Positions 1 through 8,826 are shown, numbered from the stretch's first letter. The stretch is DNA of 64,000 nt from Roseateles oligotrophus (GCF_014204525.1 NZ_JACHLP010000011.1:1-64000), one strand, 5' to 3'. Made by a program: numbers and translations. Notes: a model not told the origin generated them from the letters alone.

Positions 1-19
1 GCCGGGTGTCCAACCCGGC
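1..19. other. hairpin at window edge
   Basis: A perfect 7-bp inverted repeat (GCCGGGT, 5-base loop, ACCCGGC) opens the window. It has no adjacent T-run, and the gene it might serve lies outside the window. It could be a terminator stem or an mRNA hairpin. Confidence 0.25.
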
Positions 20-117
20 TGCGGTTTGCGCCTTGCCTGCACCCCTGGCTGGGCACAACGCGACCCATTGCCGTAGCGCTAACAGGCCCTAGGCCCGGCA
101 GCGCATAATCGGCCGCC

Positions 118-345
118 ATGAAACTCGTCATCTTGATCGCCTTTATCGGCATTCTGGGCGCCCTCGCCGCCGCCGGCCTCTTCATGCTCAGAGGCGGCAG
201 CGGCGCCGACAAAGCCAGGCGCGGGCCCCTGATGGCGCGCGCCCTGGCCCTGCGGGTGGGCTTGTCGGTGGCCTTGTTCCTGTTCATTTTGCTGAGCTAT
301 CTGATGGGGTGGATAGAGCCAAGCGGCCTGCCGCTGCATCGATAG
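118..345 (+). CDS. twin transmembrane protein, DUF2909 family
   Basis: This 75-residue protein has two hydrophobic segments, at about residues 3-24 and 46-66, joined by a short basic linker (KARRG). It is almost entirely membrane embedded. Size, topology and position beside the cytochrome oxidase genes match the DUF2909 twin-TM family, which in Burkholderiales sits between ctaE and SURF1. It runs opposite to the oxidase operon and converges on ctaE. The exact function is unknown; a role in oxidase assembly is inferred only from its neighbours. Confidence 0.75.
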   Translation: MKLVILIAFIGILGALAAAGLFMLRGGSGADKARRGPLMARALALRVGLSVALFLFILLSYLMGWIEPSGLPLHR

Positions 346-364
346 AGCCGCGCAGCTCGGAAGG

Positions 365-394
365 AAAAAGCGCCGCAATCAGCGGCGCTTTTTT
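365..394. terminator. bidirectional rho-independent terminator
   Basis: A 12-base A-rich/GC arm (365-376), the loop AATCA and the mirror arm GCGGCGCTTTTTT (382-394) form a strong hairpin with an A-run on one side and a T-run on the other. It lies between the converging DUF2909 gene and ctaE, so it can end transcription from both sides. Confidence 0.9.
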
Positions 395-417
395 CATGGG
401 GCCTGAGGGGCCCGGAC

Positions 418-1302
418 TCACATCCAATAGACGATGAAGTAAAGGCCCAGCCACACCACATCCACAAAGTGCCAGTACCAGGCCGCGCCTTCGAAACCGA
501 AGTGGCGGTCCTTGGTGAAATGGCCTTTTTGCAGGCGCAGGGTGATGAAGAGCAGCATCAACATGCCCACGAAGACGTGGAAGCCATGGAAGCCGGTCAG
601 CATGAAGAAGGTGGAGCCGAACACGCCCGAGCTGAGCTTGAGGTTCAGGTCGGTGTAGGCATGGTAGTACTCATAGCCCTGCACGCACAGAAAGGTGGCA
701 CCCAGCAGCACGGTCACCCACATCCAGGCAATGGTCTTGGCACGATGGCCGGCAATCAAGGCATGGTGGGCAATCGTCAGCGTCACACCCGAACTCAGCA
801 GCAAGGCCGTGTTGATGGTGGGCAGGGGCCAGGGGCCCATGGTGGCAAAGGGCTCCACCGTACCGGCCGGCGAAGCGGTGGCACCGGCGGCCACGCTGGG
901 CCAGATGGCCTTGAAATCGGGCCACAGCAGATTGTTGTCCAGGCTGCCCAGGGCAGGCACCGAATGCACGCGAGCCCAGTAGAGGGCGCCGAAGAAGGCG
1001 GCAAAAAACATCACCTCGGAGAAGATGAACCAGCCCATGCTCCAGCGGAAGGACAGGTCGATGCGATCACTGTACTGGCCGCCTTCGCTCTCGCGGATGG
1101 CATCGCCAAACCACTGTTTGAGCACCACGGCGAACCAGAGCAGGCCGAAGATCAAAGAGTACTTGCCCCAGTCATGATCGTTGATCCACTGGCCCGCGCC
1201 CAGGATCACGAAGAACAGGCCGATGGCGGCCATCACCGGGTGCCGCGAGGGGCCGGGGACGAAGTAGTAAGGGGCTTTGCCCGTGGAAGTCGCTGCCGAC
1301 AT
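418..1302 (-). CDS. ctaE: cytochrome c oxidase subunit III
   Basis: This 294-residue membrane protein is COX3, the non-redox core subunit of the aa3-type cytochrome c oxidase. It has the expected run of about seven membrane helices, the conserved start (YYFVPGPSRHP) and the COX3 C-terminal segment (HFVDVVWLGLYFIVYW). The ATG is preceded by AAGGAG at good spacing. It is the last gene of the leftward ctaC-ctaD-ctaG operon and ends just before the bidirectional terminator. Known role: stabilises subunit I and proton uptake. Confidence 0.97.
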   Translation of the reverse strand: MSAATSTGKAPYYFVPGPSRHPVMAAIGLFFVILGAGQWINDHDWGKYSLIFGLLWFAVVLKQWFGDAIRESEGGQYSDRIDLSFRWSMGWFIFSEVMFFAAFFGALYWARVHSVPALGSLDNNLLWPDFKAIWPSVAAGATASPAGTVEPFATMGPWPLPTINTALLLSSGVTLTIAHHALIAGHRAKTIAWMWVTVLLGATFLCVQGYEYYHAYTDLNLKLSSGVFGSTFFMLTGFHGFHVFVGMLMLLFITLRLQKGHFTKDRHFGFEGAAWYWHFVDVVWLGLYFIVYWM

Positions 1303-1393
1303 TTTTCTTCTCCTTGAACTAGGAATCAGTCCAGATTTCGCTAGGAACTCAAATCAGGTCTATCTATCAACACGCCTAAAAAAGCCATCCAAC

Positions 1394-1642
1394 TCAAGCG
1401 GCCACGCCGCTGCCAATCACCCACTGGACCAGCAGCACCAGCAGCAAGACAAACAACAAGGCCCCGATGACGCCGCCGATGATCACATGCACCGGGTTCA
1501 GCCGCGCCACATCTTTCTCGTAGTCGGCCCCACGGCGGATGCCGAAAAACGACCAGGCCACCGCGCGCATGGTCTGCAAAAAAGACAGCGGCCGCGCCGT
1601 CACTTGCTTGAAGTCATCCCCTGCCTTGTCGCCACCACTCAC
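1394..1642 (-). CDS. DUF2970 family small membrane protein
   Basis: This 82-residue protein has one long C-terminal membrane helix (IIGGVIGALLFVLLLVLLV) after a basic stretch, FFGIRRGADYEKD. It is typical of the DUF2970 family found between ctaG and ctaE in betaproteobacteria. I chose the GTG at 1640-1642 because it overlaps the ctaG stop codon as GTGA and has AAGGAG a few bases upstream, inside the end of ctaG. This indicates translational coupling. An assembly or accessory role in the oxidase is inferred from position. Confidence 0.85.
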   Translation of the reverse strand: MSGGDKAGDDFKQVTARPLSFLQTMRAVAWSFFGIRRGADYEKDVARLNPVHVIIGGVIGALLFVLLLVLLVQWVIGSGVAA

Positions 1643-2292
1643 AGCCGAATCTCCTTCGCCATCGACGCAGGGCTCAGCGCCGCGCTGGGTGCCGCAGGCG
1701 TGCCCGGCAGCGGCTTTTGCCCCTTGCCCGCCACCTCGAAGAAGGTGTAGGACAGGGTGATGGTCTTGACATCCTTGGGCAGCTTGGGGTCGATCACAAA
1801 GACCACCGGCCAACGCTTGGTCTCACCCGGCTGCAAGGTGTATTCATTGAAGCAAAAGCACTCCAGCTTGTTGAAATGCGCCGTCGCCTGCTTGGGCGCA
1901 TAACTCGGAATCGCCTGGGCCGACATCACCCGGTTCTGCACATTGCGGAACTCATACATCACCGTGGTCAGCTGGCCCGGATGCACAGTCAGGTTCGAGA
2001 CCTCGGGCTTGAACTCCCAGGGCCCGCGCGAGTTGGCGTCGAACTCCACCGAGATGGAACGGCTGGCGTCCACCTGGGTGTTCTTGACGTCCTCAGCGCG
2101 CACGGCATGCTGACGCTCGGACAGCGACAGCACATTGATGCCCAGCGCCGTGCAGACCGCCTTGTAAAGCGGCACCAAGGCATAGCCGAAGCCGAACATC
2201 AAGGCGGTCACCACGAGCAGCTTGCCCACCAGCTGCAGATTGTCTCTGCGCAGGGCGGCGGCCAGGGACCAGCGGCGTTTTTGATCGGTCAT
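1639..2292 (-). CDS. ctaG: cytochrome c oxidase assembly protein (copper chaperone) CtaG
   Basis: CtaG/Cox11 family, about 217 residues, a membrane-anchored copper chaperone that delivers Cu to the CuB site of subunit I. An N-terminal membrane helix (LLVVTALMFGFGYALVPLY) is followed by a periplasmic beta domain. The copper-ligand motif ECFCF is visible (FNKLECFCFNEYTLQPGE), as is the C-terminal LSYTFFEV. The start MTDQKRR is chosen because an upstream in-frame extension would run into the 38-residue assembly gene. It lies between ctaD and ctaE as in other proteobacteria. Confidence 0.95.
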   Translation of the reverse strand: MTDQKRRWSLAAALRRDNLQLVGKLLVVTALMFGFGYALVPLYKAVCTALGINVLSLSERQHAVRAEDVKNTQVDASRSISVEFDANSRGPWEFKPEVSNLTVHPGQLTTVMYEFRNVQNRVMSAQAIPSYAPKQATAHFNKLECFCFNEYTLQPGETKRWPVVFVIDPKLPKDVKTITLSYTFFEVAGKGQKPLPGTPAAPSAALSPASMAKEIRL

Positions 2293-2314
2293 ATCCGCGG
2301 GCGCGCTTGGCTGT

Positions 2315-2431
2315 TCAGAAGCCGAGCACGGCGATCTTGGCCATGAAGCCGACAAAGAACACCAGGGCCACGCTGGCCAGGATCAGGGCCAGGCGCTTAT
2401 TGCTCTTGCGCTGTTCGGGCGTCTGGGCCAT
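2315..2431 (-). CDS. cytochrome oxidase small assembly protein
   Basis: Reading the minus strand gives a 38-residue ORF that begins MAQTPEQRKSNKR and continues as a single membrane helix ending in KIAVLGF before TGA. It starts 4 bases after the ctaD stop and ends 22 bases before the ctaG start. Size, basic N-terminus, one helix and this exact slot match the small cytochrome oxidase assembly proteins annotated in Burkholderiales. It is short enough to be missed by most gene callers. The molecular function is not established. Confidence 0.8.
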   Translation of the reverse strand: MAQTPEQRKSNKRLALILASVALVFFVGFMAKIAVLGF

Positions 2432-2435
2432 GGTT

Positions 2436-4070
2436 TTAGCCGATCACCTTGGTGGCGTTGGCATTCAGCTTGGGCGGCTCTTCAAAGGTGTGGAAGGGCG
2501 CCGGCGACGGCACTTCCCATTCCAGGCCTTCGGCAGCTTCCCAAGGACGCTGGGGCGCCTTCTCACCCTTGCCGCGCATCATGGGGATGACAACGAAGAG
2601 GAAGAAGTAGACCTGCATCAGGCCGAACCAGAAGGCGCCGATCGAAGCGATGGCGTTGAAGTCGGCGAACTGCAGCGGATAGTCGGCATAACGACGCGGC
2701 ATGCCGGCCAGGCCCAGGAAGTGCATGGGGAAGAAGGTAACGTTGAAGCTGATCAGCGAGCCCCAGAAATGGATCTTGCCGCGCGTCTCGTTGAACATCA
2801 CCCCGGTCCACTTGGGGCCCCAGTAGTACACGCCGGCGAACAAGGCATACAACGAGCCGGCCACCAGCACATAGTGGAAGTGGGCAACGACGTAGTAGGT
2901 GTCCTGGATCTGGATGTCCACCGGCGCCATGGCGCAGATCAGGCCGGTGAAACCGCCCATGGTGAACACGAAGATAAAGCCCACGGCCCACAGCATGGGC
3001 ACTTCAAAAGTCATGGAGCCGCGCCACATGGTGGCCAGCCAGTTGAAGATCTTCACGCCCGTGGGCACGGCGATCAACATGGTGGCGTACATGAAGAAGA
3101 GCTGGCCCGTCACCGGCATGCCGGTGGCAAACATATGGTGAGCCCAGACGATGAAGGACAGGATGGCGATGGAGGCCGTCGCGTACACCATGGAGGCATA
3201 GCCGAACAGGCGCTTGCGGGCAAAGGCCGGCACGATCTGGCTGACGATGCCGAAGGCCGGCAAGATCATGATGTAGACCTCGGGATGGCCGAAGAACCAG
3301 AAGATGTGCTGGTACATCACCGGGTCGCCGCCGCCGGCGGGGCTGAAGAAGCTGGTGCCGAAATGGCGGTCGGTCAGCGTCATGGTGATGGCGCCGGCCA
3401 GCACGGGCATGACGGCGATCAGCAGATAGGCGGTGATCAGCCAGGTCCAGGCGAACATGGGCATCTTCATCAGCGTCATGCCGGGCGCGCGCATATTCAG
3501 GATGGTGACGATGATATTGATCGAACCCATGATGGAGGACGCGCCCAGGATGTGCATGGCGAAGATGCCGGCATCCATGGAGGGGCCCATCTGCAGGGTC
3601 AGCGGGGCATACAGCGTCCAGCCGGCCGCCGGGGCGCCGCCGGGCATGAAGAAGGAAGCCACCAGCATCAGCGCCGCCGGAATCATCAGCCAGAAGCTGA
3701 AGTTATTCATGCGGGCGAAGGCCATGTCCGAGGCGCCGATCTGCAGCGGAATCATCCAGTTCGCGAAGCCCACAAAGGCCGGCATGATGGCGCCGAACAC
3801 CATGATCAGGCCGTGCATGGTGGTGAACTGGTTGAACAACTCCGGGTTGAAGAACTGCAGCCCGGGCTGGAACAACTCGGCGCGTATGCACAAGGCCAAG
3901 ACGCCGCCAATCATCAACATCGTGAAGGCGAACAGCAGGTAGAGCGTTCCGATGTCTTTGTGATTGGTGGCAAAGACCCAGCGGCGCCAGCCGCTCGGTG
4001 CGTGGTGATCATGATGGCCATGGTGGTCATGAACGCCATGGCCGTGATTGTCGAGCACTGCACTCATCAT
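2436..4070 (-). CDS. ctaD: cytochrome c oxidase subunit I
   Basis: This 544-residue catalytic haem-copper subunit has 12 or more membrane helices. Visible active-site motifs are the His-Tyr CuB motif HPEVYI, the CuB histidine pair in VWAHHMFATG, and the haem a3/a ligand region VVAHFHYVLVAG. It reduces O2 to water and pumps protons in the inner membrane. The start ATGATG has AAAGGAAAA upstream. The N-terminus is unusually His-rich, with nine His in the first 23 residues before the first helix. It follows ctaC in the operon. Confidence 0.97.
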   Translation of the reverse strand: MMSAVLDNHGHGVHDHHGHHDHHAPSGWRRWVFATNHKDIGTLYLLFAFTMLMIGGVLALCIRAELFQPGLQFFNPELFNQFTTMHGLIMVFGAIMPAFVGFANWMIPLQIGASDMAFARMNNFSFWLMIPAALMLVASFFMPGGAPAAGWTLYAPLTLQMGPSMDAGIFAMHILGASSIMGSINIIVTILNMRAPGMTLMKMPMFAWTWLITAYLLIAVMPVLAGAITMTLTDRHFGTSFFSPAGGGDPVMYQHIFWFFGHPEVYIMILPAFGIVSQIVPAFARKRLFGYASMVYATASIAILSFIVWAHHMFATGMPVTGQLFFMYATMLIAVPTGVKIFNWLATMWRGSMTFEVPMLWAVGFIFVFTMGGFTGLICAMAPVDIQIQDTYYVVAHFHYVLVAGSLYALFAGVYYWGPKWTGVMFNETRGKIHFWGSLISFNVTFFPMHFLGLAGMPRRYADYPLQFADFNAIASIGAFWFGLMQVYFFLFVVIPMMRGKGEKAPQRPWEAAEGLEWEVPSPAPFHTFEEPPKLNANATKVIG

Positions 4071-4096
4071 TTTTCCTTTGCTAGACGTTCAGGCGC

Positions 4097-5320
4097 TTAC
4101 TTGCGGGCAGCCAAAACCTCGGCCGGCTGCAGCACCTGCCCGGTCTTGTTGGACCAGCTGTTCTTGGTGTAGGTGATCACGGCGGCGATCTCGGTGTCGG
4201 ACAGCTGCTTCCAGGCCGGCATGGCGCCGTTGTTCTGCCCATTCAGCAGCACGGTCACCTGCTTGAGTTTGTCCTCATTCAGCACCACCGGCGAGCCGTC
4301 CAGCGCCTTGATCGGGCCGGCGCCCTTGCCGTCGGCCTTGTGGCAGACGGCGCAGTTGGCGGCGTAGACCTTCTCGCCCCGGGCCACCAGCGCGGCCTGA
4401 TCCCAGACCTTGCTCGGATCATCGGCCTTGGCGGCCAACTCCTTTTTCTTGCCTTCCACCCAGACGCTGTAATCAGCGGCCGACACCACCTTCACGTGGA
4501 TGGGCATGTAAGCGTGTTCCTTGCCACACAGCTCGGCACACTGACCGTAAAAGTCGCCGGTCTTCTCGGCCTTGAACCAGGTGTCGCGCACAAAACCGGG
4601 GATGGCATCCTGCTTGACGCCGAAGGCCGGCACCATCCAGGCGTGGATCACGTCATTGGCGGTGGTGATGATGCGCACCTTCTTGTTGACGGGCACGACC
4701 AGGGGGTTGTCCACCTTCAGCAGATAGTCGTCGCCCGCGGGCTTGCCGGCGTCGGACATTTCGCGCTGGGCCGGGTCCAGGGTGGCCAGAAAGCCTATGC
4801 CCTCGCCCTCGCCCTTGATGTAGTCATAACCCCATTTCCACTGGTAGCCGGTGGCCTTGATGGTCAGGTCGGCATTGGTGGTGTCCTTCATCGCCACCAC
4901 CACCTTGGTGGCCGGCAAGGCCATCAGGATGACGATGATGAAGGGCACGATGGTCCAGGCGATTTCGACCTTGACGCTTTCGTGGAAATTGGCCGCCACC
5001 GCGCCCTTGGACTTGCGGTGCTTGAAGATGGAATAGAACATCACGCCGAACACGGCGACAAAAATCGCCAGGCAGATGATCAGCATGAAGTTGTGCAACC
5101 ACATCTGATCGGCAGCGATGCGAGTAACCGGAGGATGCAGATTGATCTGGTTGACCGCCGGCCCACCGGGCAGATCACCCACCGCCAGGGCCGCCTGGGC
5201 CACAAAAGCCGAGCCAGCCGCCACGGTCAGCCTAATCTGTTGACCCAAGCGTTGCATGCGCCCCATGCACCCCAGTTGGCACACGGCCTCCTGATGCACT
5301 CCTGCGTTCGTCATCTTCAT
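4097..5320 (-). CDS. ctaC: cytochrome c oxidase subunit II with C-terminal cytochrome c domain
   Basis: About 407 residues: signal segment ending near AALA, two membrane helices (LHNFMLIICLAIFVAVFGVM and IAWTIVPFIIVILMALPA), then the cupredoxin domain with CuA ligands in YGQCAELCGKEHAYMPIH. A C-terminal class I cytochrome c follows, with haem motif CAVCH and axial Met in GAMPAW. This is the caa3-type arrangement. The start is uncertain: 5320 is used here, but in-frame ATGs at 5266 and 5257 would give a signal peptide of more usual length. First gene of the oxidase operon. Confidence 0.93.
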   Translation of the reverse strand: MKMTNAGVHQEAVCQLGCMGRMQRLGQQIRLTVAAGSAFVAQAALAVGDLPGGPAVNQINLHPPVTRIAADQMWLHNFMLIICLAIFVAVFGVMFYSIFKHRKSKGAVAANFHESVKVEIAWTIVPFIIVILMALPATKVVVAMKDTTNADLTIKATGYQWKWGYDYIKGEGEGIGFLATLDPAQREMSDAGKPAGDDYLLKVDNPLVVPVNKKVRIITTANDVIHAWMVPAFGVKQDAIPGFVRDTWFKAEKTGDFYGQCAELCGKEHAYMPIHVKVVSAADYSVWVEGKKKELAAKADDPSKVWDQAALVARGEKVYAANCAVCHKADGKGAGPIKALDGSPVVLNEDKLKQVTVLLNGQNNGAMPAWKQLSDTEIAAVITYTKNSWSNKTGQVLQPAEVLAARK

Positions 5321-5585
5321 GGTCGTCACTCTTGTTTCTAGTTCATCTGATGAATGAGCCGCAGCCACACCGGCTCGCTGCCACTCATTCCGATCAAACA
5401 AGGCCCCAAAGAACGCCACGCCGGGCGAACCACGAAGCCTGTCCTGTCTCAATGACTTGTATTTGAGTTGGCTCAAGCTTGCTGACGCAAGTCCTCGCTA
5501 AACTCGGTAGACACATAGGTCGGCCGCGAGTTTAGCCTAGCGTTTGTGCGATTAAGGGGATGGCTTCCCCTCATTCGGCGCCGGC

Positions 5586-6539
5586 TCAGCTTGTTTTTCT
5601 GACCATTGCCCGCATCTGCTCCAGCGTCACGCTGGTCTCGGCGCTGACGCGCAACTTGGGCGGCGGCTTGAAAGCATGGCCGTAGACAATCTCCACGCTG
5701 AGCTTGAGGCGGCCGTCCGCCCCCCGCAGCGATTCCAGCGCCTGCAGCAGCTCCCGGTGCCAGGTCTTGCCTCGGCAGCCCGCAAAGCGCGTGGGCGCGA
5801 TATTCCCGCCCAAGGCGCGCAGATCCTTGAGCAAGGATTGCGGCTCAGCCCAGGTTAGCTGGATGCGCTCCTGATCCATCACCGGGTCGCCAAAACCGGC
5901 TTGCACCAGCAGGTCGCCGATGTCGTGCATATCCCACCACTCCGGCCCGGCCGCGCCCCAGCCCTGCGTCGCAAAGATGCGACGCAACTCGACAAAGCTG
6001 TCCGGACCGAGGCAAGAAAACATCACAAAGCCGTCGACCGCCAGGCTGGCGTTCCAAAGCGCGAGGATTTGTGGCAGCTCGGCATGGCTGTGCAGATCCA
6101 TATTGGCCCACAGCAACTGCACCTGCTGGCCGGCCAGATCCTGGGGCGCCAGCACCTTGGCCGCCGCACCGCTCTTCCAGGCCTGCCACCAAGGCTTTTT
6201 GTGCAACGCCGTCGAACGCGCCAGCAAGGCCGGATCGCTCTCGACCAGCAACTGCTGGGCCTGCGGATAGGCCTGCGCCAATTCGGCGCTGCCACCACCC
6301 AGAAAGGGCGACCATTGCAGAATCTGCTGCGGCTGCAGCTTGATATAGCTCAAACGCTCCGCCATGCGGCGGGCCACTTCTTCGTGCAGCCAGGGGCTGG
6401 TTTCGGCGCCGCTCAGGCGGCGGCGGTGGCGGCTCAGCGCTTGCGGGTCCAGCGCCTGCGCCCGGGCCGGCGTCTTGGCGGTGGTGCCGCCGGCGAGCAG
6501 GCCCTGCTCGTCGAACGGAATTGGGGGCTTGGAATGCAT
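5586..6539 (-). CDS. BioC-like SAM methyltransferase-domain protein
   Basis: About 317 residues. It resembles the BioC/methyltransferase-11 proteins that sit beside comF in Burkholderiales, with features such as PWLHEEVARRMAERL, WANMDLHSH, FSCLGPDSFVELR and a C-terminal VYGHAF. The glycine-rich SAM loop is degenerate (PFLGGGSAEL). BioC methylates malonyl-ACP to start pimelate synthesis; whether this protein does so is inference only. The start at 6539 lies just 21 bases from the divergent comF start. Confidence 0.65.
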   Translation of the reverse strand: MHSKPPIPFDEQGLLAGGTTAKTPARAQALDPQALSRHRRRLSGAETSPWLHEEVARRMAERLSYIKLQPQQILQWSPFLGGGSAELAQAYPQAQQLLVESDPALLARSTALHKKPWWQAWKSGAAAKVLAPQDLAGQQVQLLWANMDLHSHAELPQILALWNASLAVDGFVMFSCLGPDSFVELRRIFATQGWGAAGPEWWDMHDIGDLLVQAGFGDPVMDQERIQLTWAEPQSLLKDLRALGGNIAPTRFAGCRGKTWHRELLQALESLRGADGRLKLSVEIVYGHAFKPPPKLRVSAETSVTLEQMRAMVRKTS

Positions 6540-6560
6540 GGCCGGCAGTATATTGAGCCC

Positions 6561-7325
6561 ATGTCCGCGCTGCCGCTGGCCCCAGGCAAACCCGCTTTGG
6601 TGGAACGGGTGCTGATGCGTTGCCCCGGCCAGTGCGCGGTCTGCCGGGCCTGGTCCGGCCAGCATGTCTGCGCCGATTGCCTGCAGCGTTACGCCCAAGC
6701 GGTCTCCCGCTGCTGGACCTGCGGCCTGCAGCTCCCGACTGGCCTGGGCAGTTGGCGCTTGCGAAGCCGCCCCCGCTGCGGCAACTGCCTCAAGAAGCCA
6801 CCGCCGCTGGAGCGCTGCATCGCCGCGCTGGACTACCGCTTCCCCTGGGACGGCCTGCTCCAGCACTACAAATTCCATCAAGCCATCGAGCTGCGCGAAA
6901 CCCTGCTGGAGCGCCTGGAACAAGCCCTGGACGCCGCCCAGGCCGAACGCCCCGACTGGCTGCTGGCCGTGCCGCTGACGCCGGAACGCCTGCGCGAGCG
7001 CGGCTACAACCAGAGTTTGGAGCTGGCCCGCAGCCTGGCACGCCGGCGCAAGCTACAGTGCGAACCTCAATTGCTGCTGCGCGTGCGCCACACCGCCCAA
7101 CAAGCCAGCCTGACCCTGAAGGAAAGGGCCGCCAATGTCAAACGCGCGTTTGCGCTGGAGCCCAGGCGGGCCGGCGATTTGCGCGGCGCCCATGTGGCCT
7201 TGCTGGACGATGTGATGACCAGCGGCGAGACCTTGTTCGAGATCGCCCGCATCCTGCGCCAGGCCGGCGCCGCCCAGGTGCAAGCCTGGGTGGTGGCGCG
7301 CACCCCGCAGGCCGGCAGCGATTGA
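6561..7325 (+). CDS. comF: ComF family phosphoribosyltransferase-like protein
   Basis: A 254-residue ComF/GntX protein. The N-terminal half has four-Cys zinc-type pairs (CAVC, CADC, CWTC, CGNC), and the C-terminal half carries the phosphoribosyltransferase PRPP loop VALLDDVMTSGETL. The conserved ERGYNQS motif is present. Family members take part in DNA uptake or use of external DNA, but the biochemical activity is unsettled. It is divergent from the methyltransferase gene and is followed after 42 bases by trmL. Confidence 0.88.
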   Translation: MSALPLAPGKPALVERVLMRCPGQCAVCRAWSGQHVCADCLQRYAQAVSRCWTCGLQLPTGLGSWRLRSRPRCGNCLKKPPPLERCIAALDYRFPWDGLLQHYKFHQAIELRETLLERLEQALDAAQAERPDWLLAVPLTPERLRERGYNQSLELARSLARRRKLQCEPQLLLRVRHTAQQASLTLKERAANVKRAFALEPRRAGDLRGAHVALLDDVMTSGETLFEIARILRQAGAAQVQAWVVARTPQAGSD

Positions 7326-7367
7326 GGAAAACCGCCCTAACCTTTTCTCCCCCCGCCTCCACACACC

Positions 7368-7838
7368 ATGTTCCACATCGTTCTGGTCCAGCCAGAAATC
7401 CCGCCCAATACCGGCAACATCATCCGCCTGGCCGCCAATACCGGCTGCAGCCTGCATCTGATCGAGCCCCTGGGCTTTGCCATGGAAGACCGGCTGCTGC
7501 AACGCGCCGGCCTGGACTATCACGAGTACACCGCCGTCCTGCGCCACGCCAGCTGGCAGGCATTTCTGGACCAGGTCCGGCCCGCGCCCGAGCGCCTGTT
7601 CGCCTTCACCACCCGCGGCAGCCGGCCCTTTGCCGAAGTGGCCTGGCGGCCCGGCGACTTTCTCGTCTTTGGCTCCGAAACCGCCGGCTTGGCCCCCGCT
7701 CTGCGCGAACAGTTCGCGCCCGAGCAGCGGGTGCGCCTGCCCATGCGGCCGGAGCAGCGCAGCCTCAATCTGAGCAATAGCGTGGCCGTGGCCGTATTCG
7801 AAGCCTGGCGCCAGAACGGCTACGCCGGCAGCGCCTGA
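7368..7838 (+). CDS. trmL: tRNA (cytidine(34)-2'-O)-methyltransferase TrmL
   Basis: A 156-residue SPOUT methyltransferase that modifies the wobble ribose of tRNA-Leu. It shows the canonical start FHIVLVQPEIPPNTGNI, the knot motif LVFGSETAGL and C-terminal LNLSNSVAVAVFEA. Length matches the family. It runs in the same direction as comF and converges on the Bug gene with 12 bases between stops. Confidence 0.96.
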   Translation: MFHIVLVQPEIPPNTGNIIRLAANTGCSLHLIEPLGFAMEDRLLQRAGLDYHEYTAVLRHASWQAFLDQVRPAPERLFAFTTRGSRPFAEVAWRPGDFLVFGSETAGLAPALREQFAPEQRVRLPMRPEQRSLNLSNSVAVAVFEAWRQNGYAGSA

Positions 7839-7850
7839 ACCCGCTAACGC

Positions 7851-8825
7851 TCAATCGCCCTGGATTTTGGCCGCCTGGATCAGCTGGGCCCAGCGCTGAC
7901 GGTCTTCGCGCATCTGCAGGCTCAAGGCCTCGGCCGAGCCGCCGATGGCGCTGAAATACTGCGTCAGCAGACGCTCCCGAAACGCATCGCCGCGAATGAT
8001 GGACTGGGCCGCTTCGGCGAAACGGCGCGCCGGCACCGCCGGCGTGCCGGCCGGCGCCAGCAAGGCCTGCCAGGAAATCGCCTCAAAACCCGCAAAGCCC
8101 TGCTCGGCCAGCGTCGGTATCTCGGGCAGCGAGGCCGCCCGCCCCTGGGTGCTCAGGCCCAGGGCGCGCAAGTTCCCGGCCCTGACCTGGCCCATGACCT
8201 GGCCGGGCACCACAAAAGCCGCCTGAATCTGCCCGGCCAGCAAGGCATTCACCACCTGGGGAAAGCCGGCATAGGGCACATGGGTCAGATCCAGCCCGGC
8301 CCGGCTCTTGAAGGACTCCATGGCCAGATGGGCGGCGCTGCCATTGCCCACGCTGCCGTAGTTGAAGCTGCCCTTGGCCGCCTTGGCCACGCGCACAAAC
8401 TCGGCCAGACTTTTGGCCCCCAGCCTGGGGTCCACCACCAGCACATTGGGCGAGGAGGCCACCAGGCAGAGCGGCATCAAATCCTTCAGCGGGTCGTAAG
8501 GCAGGCGCTTGTTCAGCAGCGGCGCCGTCACCAGCGGGCCCTGGATGGTCAGCAAAAACGTGTAGCCATCGGGCGCCGATTTGGCTGCCACGCCGGTGCC
8601 GATATTGCCGCCCGCGCCGGGGCGGTTGTCGATGATGACGACCTGGCCCAGGGCCTTGGACAGCGGCTCGGCCAGCGCGCGCGCCACGATATCGGGCGAG
8701 CTGCCGCCGGGAAAGGGCACGATCAGCTTGATGGGCCGCGCCGGCCAGGTATCCGCCCTCGCCGGGCCGCCGGCCCATAGGGCAGCGGCCGCTAAGAGCA
8801 GATCTCGACGGCGTGCGGCCGCCAC
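7851..8825 (-). CDS. Bug family tripartite tricarboxylate transporter substrate-binding protein
   Basis: About 324 residues with an N-terminal export signal (ARRRDLLLAAAALWAGG, twin-Arg-like). The TctC/Bug fold follows, with the classic PARPIKLIVPFPGGSSPDI and IIDNRPGAGGNIGT. Bug proteins are periplasmic solute receptors, hugely expanded in Burkholderiales and often orphaned from TctAB membrane partners, as here. The ligand is not predictable. The start is GTG at 8823-8825, one base beyond the gpsA stop, suggesting co-transcription with gpsA. Confidence 0.9.
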   Translation of the reverse strand: MAAARRRDLLLAAAALWAGGPARADTWPARPIKLIVPFPGGSSPDIVARALAEPLSKALGQVVIIDNRPGAGGNIGTGVAAKSAPDGYTFLLTIQGPLVTAPLLNKRLPYDPLKDLMPLCLVASSPNVLVVDPRLGAKSLAEFVRVAKAAKGSFNYGSVGNGSAAHLAMESFKSRAGLDLTHVPYAGFPQVVNALLAGQIQAAFVVPGQVMGQVRAGNLRALGLSTQGRAASLPEIPTLAEQGFAGFEAISWQALLAPAGTPAVPARRFAEAAQSIIRGDAFRERLLTQYFSAIGGSAEALSLQMREDRQRWAQLIQAAKIQGD

Positions 8826-8826
8826 C

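Noticed and set aside
2307-4172. 621-codon open frame on the plus strand
   Set aside because: It is antisense to ctaD and is a His/Gly/Asp-rich shadow with no recognisable motif.
5321-5585. 265-base leader region upstream of ctaC
   Set aside because: In-frame codons continue upstream of the chosen ctaC start, but no family-like sequence is seen there, and no clear promoter or small gene could be supported.
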